64,000 nucleotides of DNA from Planctomycetota bacterium (GTDB lineage: Bacteria > Planctomycetota > UBA8742 > UBA2392): contig JAIOJA010000001.1 in assembly GCA_019912315.1 (NCBI GenBank), forward strand, positions 1-64,000, in the 5' to 3' direction. The notes under the pieces were generated by a model, which was given only the letters and a program-made list of their open reading frames with translations, was not told the DNA's origin and made no database searches. Of this stretch, positions 57,823 to 64,000 are shown piece by piece. The position numbers and the translations under genes are program-made. Position 1 is the first letter of the stretch. Each line of letters starts with the position of its first letter.

Positions 57823-57850
57823 CACGCCTCCGCCAACGGGCGGGGGCGTG
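57823..57850. terminator. Hairpin terminator between convergent genes
   Basis: CACGCCTCCGCC-AACG-GGCGGGGGCGTG (one G-U). Confidence 0.7.
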
Positions 57851-57859
57851 TCGCGTTAA

Positions 57860-59320
57860 TCAGGCGCGGGTGTCGGCCGTTGCGAGTTCCGGGGCCCGCA
57901 GGGCAAGCAGTTCCATGAAGACGGGGTACAGGGGCAGCAGCAGGTGCGCGGCGAAGGCGAGTGCGCCGGCGCGCCCGGGACCTTGCAGCACAAGGCGTCC
58001 GCGCCGCACACGCCCGCTGGCGTACAGCGGAATGTTGAGTGCCTCGTGCCCCGGGTCGGGTACGCCAGCACTCCACACACGGTTGCCGTCGTCGTCGAAG
58101 AGCGCGATGGCGGTGACATCCGTAAGTGCCATCCAGTCGATCAACGCGGCGTCGGTAAGCCCGGCCACGGCACCGGATTCGGCGCCCGCGTCGGCCATGG
58201 CCATGGCGGCGTCCGTGGCGGCGCCGGCGTTGCGCAGGTTGTGCCAGCTTGCGTAGCCGCCCATGGCGTAGACCGCGTAGTACAGCCCGAGCGGCAGCGC
58301 GATCGCGGCGCCCGCCAGGACCGCCTGCACGGCGGTCAACTCGCCGCCGTTTGTGTTCAGCTTGAACCACATCGCGCCCGCCGCACCCAGCGCGCCCATG
58401 AACAGCAGCGTCAGGGTTGTACGAAGCGAGTTGCCCTCGAACAGCAGCAGCAGAATGTGGTGGATATGCCCCCGGTCGGCGCGCAGGGGGCTTGCGCCCT
58501 GGATCAGGCGGCGGAAGAACACGAAAGTGATGTCCACAATCGGCAGGCTCAACAGCAGGAACAACGGAATCACGTCAATCGCGCCGGCCGGCGTCACCAC
58601 CGCGCGCAGTGCCAGAGTCGCGATCAGGAACCCGAGCAGCATACTGCCCGAGTCGCCAAGGAACGCCTTGGGCTTGCCGAAGTTGAACCGCATGAACGCC
58701 AGCGCCGCCGCGCCCAGCGGCAGGGCCAGTTCGAGGCGGAATTCACCGGCGCCGGCGGCGAACAGACCGATGCCGACCAGCGCGATGAACGCCGCGCCGC
58801 TGCACAGGCCGTCCACCCCGTCAATCATGTTGTAGGCGTTGGTCACCGCGACAATGAATACCACAGTCACGGGCAGAGACAGCGTGTCAGGCAACATCAG
58901 CGACGCTGCACCCGCGCCGACACCGCCGATCTTGAAACTCAGGAACCACGCCACTGTTCCCGCCGCGCCCTGCACCAGCAGCTTGGCGGCCGCGCCCAGG
59001 GGGTGCAGGTCGTCCATCAACCCCAGCCCGGCAATCGCCAGGGCCGGCAGCAGCAGGTACAGGTGGTCGATATCGGTAAGGTAGGCGCCGTCCAGGCCCA
59101 GCGCGCGCGCGGCGATCATCTGTGCCAGCAGGCTCGCCACCAGGGCCGCGGCAATGGTCATGCCCCCGGATTTCGCCACCGGCTCCGCGTGTACGCCGCG
59201 CAGTTTGGGCCCGTCGATTAACCCCAGACGCCAGGCCGAGCGCCGGAACCAGCGCCCCCCCGCAAACACAACAAGTGCCGCCGCACTGATACCGGCCGCG
59301 TATGGTACGTATTCAAGCAT
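57860..59320 (-). CDS. MraY/WecA-family undecaprenyl-phosphate GlcNAc-1-phosphate transferase
   Basis: GLIDGPKLRGVHAEPVAKSGGMTI, GLMDDLHPLG, NAYNMIDGVDGLCSG, FLGDSGSMLLGF, ADRGHIHHILL. Confidence 0.9.
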   Translation of the reverse strand: MLEYVPYAAGISAAALVVFAGGRWFRRSAWRLGLIDGPKLRGVHAEPVAKSGGMTIAAALVASLLAQMIAARALGLDGAYLTDIDHLYLLLPALAIAGLGLMDDLHPLGAAAKLLVQGAAGTVAWFLSFKIGGVGAGAASLMLPDTLSLPVTVVFIVAVTNAYNMIDGVDGLCSGAAFIALVGIGLFAAGAGEFRLELALPLGAAALAFMRFNFGKPKAFLGDSGSMLLGFLIATLALRAVVTPAGAIDVIPLFLLLSLPIVDITFVFFRRLIQGASPLRADRGHIHHILLLLFEGNSLRTTLTLLFMGALGAAGAMWFKLNTNGGELTAVQAVLAGAAIALPLGLYYAVYAMGGYASWHNLRNAGAATDAAMAMADAGAESGAVAGLTDAALIDWMALTDVTAIALFDDDGNRVWSAGVPDPGHEALNIPLYASGRVRRGRLVLQGPGRAGALAFAAHLLLPLYPVFMELLALRAPELATADTRA

Positions 59321-59340
59321 CCCCGTTGTCTTCTCCTGAA

Positions 59341-59766
59341 CTAACTGACGAAAGCCAGCACCAACAGCCCCACGGTGCTGACGACCGCCGACATGCCTAC
59401 CGCGTACGCCGCGCCCGGCGGCATACGCTTGATCTGCCCGAACGCGCCGCCGCAGATGATCAGCGCCGACGCGAAGCCCGCCGTGCCCAGCCCCGCAAAC
59501 AGCGTGGTCAGGTCGTAGCTCGGTCTGACCAGCGCCCAGGTGCGCCCCCCGATGTGCGTGACCTCATAGCTGTCGCTGCTGGCCACCTGCAGGTTGAAGT
59601 TGCCTACGACGCAGACCATCAGCCCGACCAGCCCGACCATGCAAAGCACCATGCACGCGATGGCGGCCTCGCGTGAATAGGAGCGCGCCCGCACCTCCCC
59701 GCGCGCCGAAAGCGAGGCCTTGCGCGCGCTGAGGCGTACCAGCAGCTCTTCATCCGTGAGCGGCAT
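59341..59766 (-). CDS. Small membrane protein
   Basis: MPLTDEELLVRLSARKASLSARGEVR…; overlaps end of carbamoyltransferase by 17 nt. Confidence 0.55.
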   Translation of the reverse strand: MPLTDEELLVRLSARKASLSARGEVRARSYSREAAIACMVLCMVGLVGLMVCVVGNFNLQVASSDSYEVTHIGGRTWALVRPSYDLTTLFAGLGTAGFASALIICGGAFGQIKRMPPGAAYAVGMSAVVSTVGLLVLAFVS

Positions 59767-61522
59767 TCGCGGGCTCCTGTTGCGCGTGCGCGTGCGGCCT
59801 GTTGCGCGCGACCAGATGATTGCCAAGCACGACCGCATCCATTTTCGTGCGCCGGAAGCAGTCAAGTGCTTCTTGTGGTGTGCGGACGATCGGCTCGTTT
59901 TCGTTGAAGCTTGTGTTCAGCAGCGCCGGCGTGCCGGTCACGCGCTCGAAGGCGTCGATCAGTTTCCAGTAACGCTCGTTGTCCTCGCGCCGGACGGTCT
60001 GCACCCGCCCCGTGTGGTCCGCATGGTCAACCGCCTGCAACTCCGTGTACCTGGCGGGTTTCGTGCGGTACACCATCAGCATGAACGGTGACTCGTGGCT
60101 GCTTTCGAAATAGTCGCCCAGGCGCTCCGCCTTGATGCTCGGTGCGAAGGGACGGAACGGCTCGCGCTGCTTGATGCGCGCGTTCAGTATTTCTTTCATG
60201 CGCGGGTGCCCCGGATGGGCGACAATGCTGCGGTTGCCCAGGGCGCGCGGGCCCCACTCCATGGCACCCTGGAACCAGCCGACAACTTTGCCGTCGGCAA
60301 TCAGCCCGGCGGTTGCCTTGTAGAGTTCAGCATCATCCAACCGGGTTGCCGAATCCCCCGACTCCCGTAGCGCAGCCTCAATCTCGTCGTCGCTGAAGCT
60401 GCTGCCCCAGTATGCGTGCGTCATTGCGAAGCGGGGCTGCCCCGCGCGGGCCTGCTGCCACGCCGCGGCCCCGAGCGCCGTGCCGTCGTCGCCGGCTGCG
60501 GGCTGCACGTAAATGCGCTTGAAGGGCGTTTCTTCAAGCAGCTTGCCGTTTGCGACGCCGTTCAGTGTCACGCCGCCGGCCAGGCACAGGTCTGTCAATC
60601 CGGTCTGCTTGTGCAGCAGGTTGGCCATGTGCACGAAGGCCTGCTCAAGGCGCTGTTGCAGGCTGGCCGCGAGGTTTCGGTCGCGCTCGGTCAGCTCGTT
60701 GCCGCGCGGGCGCGGGGCGCCGAACTGGTCGATCCATTGACGGGTGTAGAGCGGCGCGAAGCTCGGGCTGCCGTGCTCGTCGCTGTCTGTCTCAACGCCG
60801 ACGGTGTGATGGTTGAACCAGGCGAGATCGAGCTCAAAGCCACTGTCCGTGAAGCGGATCAATCGGCTGAAGAAGCCCGCGTACTCGGGCTCGCCGTAGG
60901 GGGCCAGCCCCATCACTTTGCCCTCGTCGCCGTAGCGGTCAAAGCCGATGAACTGGCAGACTGCGGTATAAACTATGCCGAGACTGTGGGGGTAGGTCAC
61001 CCGCCCCAGCACTTTGATGTCGCTGCCCTGGCCGATACCCCACAGGGCGCTGGCGAAATCGCCGAAGCCGTCGAGGGTGAGAATCGCCGCGCGCTCGAAG
61101 GGGCTGACAAGAAACGCGCTGGCGGCATGGGCCAGATGGTGCTCAACGCGGCGGATCGGACCCTTGAGCGCGGACAGGGGCACACCGCAGGCTTCAACCA
61201 ACTGAACGTCCAGTTGTTTAAACCCCGCGCGGTCGCGCAGGCGTTTGCCCGCGACCTTGCGGGTCTTGCGCACGTTCTTCAGGATGTAGCCCAGGCGCTT
61301 GCGCAGGTTGGCCGTGCTGTCCCGGGCGATCACAACCTCGTCAACCTGTCCCAGTGTGACACCTTTGATGCGCAGAACCTCGGCGACGCTGAGGGTGGGA
61401 AAGCCGGCGCAGTGCTTGATGCGCGTCAGGCGCTCTTCTTCAATGCCCGCAACGAGGCGCCCGTCCGCGAACAGCACCGCCGCGGCGTCGGCATGAAAGG
61501 CATTGATTCCCAGCGTCAGCAT
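59750..61522 (-). CDS. NodU/CmcH-family carbamoyltransferase
   Basis: MLTLGINAFHADAAAVLFADGRLVAGIEEERLTRIKH; VEHHLAHAASAF; LCLAGGVTLNGVANG; SFNENEPIVRTPQEAL. Confidence 0.93.
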   Translation of the reverse strand: MLTLGINAFHADAAAVLFADGRLVAGIEEERLTRIKHCAGFPTLSVAEVLRIKGVTLGQVDEVVIARDSTANLRKRLGYILKNVRKTRKVAGKRLRDRAGFKQLDVQLVEACGVPLSALKGPIRRVEHHLAHAASAFLVSPFERAAILTLDGFGDFASALWGIGQGSDIKVLGRVTYPHSLGIVYTAVCQFIGFDRYGDEGKVMGLAPYGEPEYAGFFSRLIRFTDSGFELDLAWFNHHTVGVETDSDEHGSPSFAPLYTRQWIDQFGAPRPRGNELTERDRNLAASLQQRLEQAFVHMANLLHKQTGLTDLCLAGGVTLNGVANGKLLEETPFKRIYVQPAAGDDGTALGAAAWQQARAGQPRFAMTHAYWGSSFSDDEIEAALRESGDSATRLDDAELYKATAGLIADGKVVGWFQGAMEWGPRALGNRSIVAHPGHPRMKEILNARIKQREPFRPFAPSIKAERLGDYFESSHESPFMLMVYRTKPARYTELQAVDHADHTGRVQTVRREDNERYWKLIDAFERVTGTPALLNTSFNENEPIVRTPQEALDCFRRTKMDAVVLGNHLVARNRPHAHAQQEPANAAHG

Positions 61523-61720
61523 AGACTCGTTTTCCACAGGTAAACGACCCGTCAAGGGTACCTTGAGACGGGGCGAATCGCAAAAAGCTTTGATGTGGCT
61601 TGGGTTTGCAACGATTATGACAGAACGGCAACTCGCACTGAAAGCACATTGCGTCAGTTTCTCAACCTTACCGGGTGTGGCAGTCGCGCCACTGTTTCCC
61701 GGGTGTTGCGGCGCCCTCTT

Positions 61721-61856
61721 GCGGAGGCAGGCGCGCCCGCTAACATCCTCCGCCTTGTCTGCCCGGCCTAGGCTTGGTGCAGGCGGGCTTTGGCGGTGAC
61801 AGGCAACCCTGCATGGTGCTCGGACCTGTCGCGTAAGTACGTCGCGGACTCGCGAC
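61721..61856 (+). promoter_or_regulatory. Candidate structured leader of rpmE
   Basis: GCGGAGG/CCTCCGC, GCCCG/CGGGC, GACAGG/CCTGTC, GTCGCG-GACT-CGCGAC helices in the 5' region of L31. Confidence 0.35.
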
Positions 61857-61884
61857 GGAACGGAAAAGCAGAGAGAGAACGATC

Positions 61885-62247
61885 ATGAAGGCTGACATTC
61901 ACCCGGACGCGCATCGCACGGCGGTTTCCTGCACCTGCGGCAACACGTTCACAATTCTGTCGCGCCACGAAACCCTCAGTGTTGACATCTGCAGCGCGTG
62001 CCACCCCTTCTATACCGGCACCCAGAAGTTCGTTGACAGCGCCGGGCGGGTGGACGCATTTACACGCCGCTTCCAGTGGAACGCCGACCAGGCCAAAGAG
62101 CAGGCCGCCAAGAAGTCCCAGCCCCGGCCTACCAAGCGCATCCAGAAGGACCTCAAGCTTGAGCTCGAGAAGAAGAAGGTCTTCGGCAAGAAGAAGATCA
62201 TTCCGGAACTTGAGGGCAAGGGCGACAAGCGCGACGACCGCCGCTAG
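61885..62247 (+). CDS. rpmE: 50S ribosomal protein L31 (Zn-binding type) with basic C-terminal extension
   Basis: [63 protein letters not shown]. Confidence 0.95.
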   Translation: MKADIHPDAHRTAVSCTCGNTFTILSRHETLSVDICSACHPFYTGTQKFVDSAGRVDAFTRRFQWNADQAKEQAAKKSQPRPTKRIQKDLKLELEKKKVFGKKKIIPELEGKGDKRDDRR

Positions 62248-62284
62248 TTACGCACAAACGTTTGCCGGCGTGGGACTTCGTGTC

Positions 62285-62357
62285 CTGCGCCGGTTTTGCG
62301 TGCCGTGTCCTGGGTCAACGACCGGGACTCGGCACACGGGACGCGGCACACTAGACT
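62285..62357. repeat. Inverted arrays of 7-nt words (CGGGACT/CGGCACA)
   Basis: CGGGACT|CGGCACA|CGGGACG|CGGCACA|CTAGACT at 62323-62357; opposing arm CAGGACA|CGGCACG|CAAAACC|GGCGCAG on minus, 62312-62285. Confidence 0.7.
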
Positions 62358-62366
62358 GGTACCACC

Positions 62367-63446
62367 ATGATCAACCTGCTCAAACAACGCGCTGAACGCT
62401 ACGCCGAAATCGGCAAGCTGATCGAAGACCCGGAGGTCTACTCGAACAGCAAGCTGTTCGCGCAGTACCAGCGCGAACGGGGCTCACTGCGCGAGCAGGC
62501 CGAGGCCTTCGAGCAGCTGACGGCCTTGCAGCAGCAGATCTCCGGCAGCGAAGAGATTCTCAATGACGCCGGCGCCGACAGCGAGATGAAGGAGCTGGCG
62601 GGTATCGAGGTCGAAGAGCTGCGCGAGAAGTACGACGCACTATGGAAAGAAGCGCAGGACATGATCCTGCTGGATGACGAAGACGACAGCCGCGACGTCA
62701 TCCTCGAGATCCGCGGTGCCGAGGGCGGCGACGAAGCCAGCCTGTTTGCGCGCGAGTTGATGGAAAACTACGTGCGCTGGTGCGTGCCCCACAAGTTCAA
62801 GTTTGAGACGCTGGACGAAGTCGAATCCGAAGTCGGCGGGCTCAAGAACGGGACCTACCGCATCAAGGGCGAAGGCGTGTGGCGCTGGTTCAAGTACGAG
62901 GGCGGCGGGCATCGTGTGCAGCGCGTGCCGTCAACGGAAGGCGCCGGGCGCATTCACACCAGCCTCGCGACCGTGGCCGTGCTGCCGGAAATGGAAGACG
63001 TCGATATTGACGTGAAAGAGTCAGACCTCGAAATCAAGGCGGCTCGCAGCGGCGGCCCCGGCGGGCAGAACGTGAACAAGACTTCCTCGCGCTGCCAGAT
63101 GCGCCACCTGCCCACGGGCCTGTTCGTGGACTGCCAGAGCACGCCCAGCTTTCACAAGAACCGCGATGAAGCACTGCGCATTCTGAAGTCCAAGCTGTAC
63201 CAGATGGAAAAAGAAAAGCGCGACCGTGAGCAGGCCGAAAAGCGCGGCGCCATGGTGGGCAGCGGCGCCCGCGGCGACAAGATTCGCACCTACAACTTTC
63301 CGCAGGATCGCTGCACGGACCACCGTGCCAAAGTAAGCCTGCCCCTGACGCGCATCATGGCCGGCGACCTGGACGAGCTGGTGGAAACCTGCCGCAACTG
63401 GGAAAAGGAAGAGCGCCTCAAGGCCATGTCCAAACAAAGCGCCTGA
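62367..63446 (+). CDS. prfA: Peptide chain release factor 1
   Basis: GGHRVQRVPSTEGAGRIHTSLATVAVLP; GGQ motif SGGPGGQNVNKTSSRCQMRHLPTG. Confidence 0.96.
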   Translation: MINLLKQRAERYAEIGKLIEDPEVYSNSKLFAQYQRERGSLREQAEAFEQLTALQQQISGSEEILNDAGADSEMKELAGIEVEELREKYDALWKEAQDMILLDDEDDSRDVILEIRGAEGGDEASLFARELMENYVRWCVPHKFKFETLDEVESEVGGLKNGTYRIKGEGVWRWFKYEGGGHRVQRVPSTEGAGRIHTSLATVAVLPEMEDVDIDVKESDLEIKAARSGGPGGQNVNKTSSRCQMRHLPTGLFVDCQSTPSFHKNRDEALRILKSKLYQMEKEKRDREQAEKRGAMVGSGARGDKIRTYNFPQDRCTDHRAKVSLPLTRIMAGDLDELVETCRNWEKEERLKAMSKQSA

Positions 63447-63673
63447 CAGCCCCGAACCCATCACATCCGTGCAGCAAGCTTCGCCAGCGAGCCCGGCCCC
63501 AGTACCGGGGCGCCCGGCCGCATGGCGTTTTGATGTGACGTTTGTGTGCGTTCAATGCGGTGTGTAGTATCGCAATATCGTGTTTTTTTTACGAAGATCA
63601 CTGATTTTGTGCTATGGTGGCGTGTTGTCCGAGGTGTTGCCACAGCCCCACATTCTCAGGAGTGAAAAAACAA

Positions 63674-64000
63674 ATGAAAGCGACCGTAGCAATGATGTGC
63701 GTGTCATTGGGACTGCTGGTTTCCGGCAGCGTTGTCATTGGTGGTACTTCGGTACCGGTTGAGGAGTACGGTGACGCCAACGTCGATGGCGGCGTCGCCG
63801 GTTTCCTGTACGTTGAGCACGTTCCTGGGGATATTTGTCGGACATGGGGTGATGGCACCTGGTCAGACACGGACGATCCCTTCAATCTCGTACAGGAAGC
63901 AAGGGATGTTGAGGAGCATTTGGGAACCATCGAGTCAACCCAGCCGCGCTGGGATGTTACTGTCGCATACTCGTTCGAGCTTTATGCGCGAGTGGGCGTG
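63674..64000 (+). CDS. N-terminal part of a secreted protein, runs off window
   Basis: MKATVAMMCVSLGLLVSGSVVIGGTSVPVEEYGDANVDGGVAGFLYVEHVPGD…; open to 64000. Confidence 0.6.
   Translation, partial: MKATVAMMCVSLGLLVSGSVVIGGTSVPVEEYGDANVDGGVAGFLYVEHVPGDICRTWGDGTWSDTDDPFNLVQEARDVEEHLGTIESTQPRWDVTVAYSFELYARVGV

Noticed and set aside
57944-59221. 425-aa plus-strand ORF
   Set aside because: Antisense to WecA/MraY-like gene; Q/R/H-rich shadow composition

Overview
GC-rich bacterial window carrying about 45 supportable protein-coding genes. The gene content (sigma factor plus PP2C, zinc-ribbon and DUF1570-like proteins, EF-hand secreted proteins, a squalene-cyclase-fold secreted protein) suggests a Planctomycetota-like organism; that is inference only. 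Main content: (1) a five-gene, stop/start-overlapping minus-strand operon at 0.4-8.3 kb with a MoxR AAA+ ATPase, a vWA/beta-propeller protein, a TPR/beta-propeller protein and two small partners, matching the MoxR-vWA-beta-propeller (bpX) ternary conflict-system architecture; (2) CopA P-type ATPase, S41 peptidase, and a GbsR-like regulator with two identical-architecture palindromes flanking its gene, next to a four-gene membrane cassette; (3) IcmF, ECF sigma, PP2C, porin-like protein, GT2, RIO kinase, ClpB with a near-perfect sigma54 promoter, and a radical SAM protein; (4) an internally deleted IS630-type element inserted exactly in the shared CTAG of two convergent stop codons; (5) formate dehydrogenase split in the ORF track by an in-frame TGA that is a selenocysteine codon with a SECIS-like hairpin, plus its NuoE/F-type beta subunit; (6) LysM, WecA/MraY-like, carbamoyltransferase, L31 with a structured leader, and RF1. 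A recurring signal the gene annotation does not explain is a set of intergenic (once intragenic) arrays of short words with strict 7-nt or 8-nt period, often arranged as inverted arms. No tRNA, rRNA or CRISPR was found. Most large antisense ORFs in the track are GC-bias artefacts.
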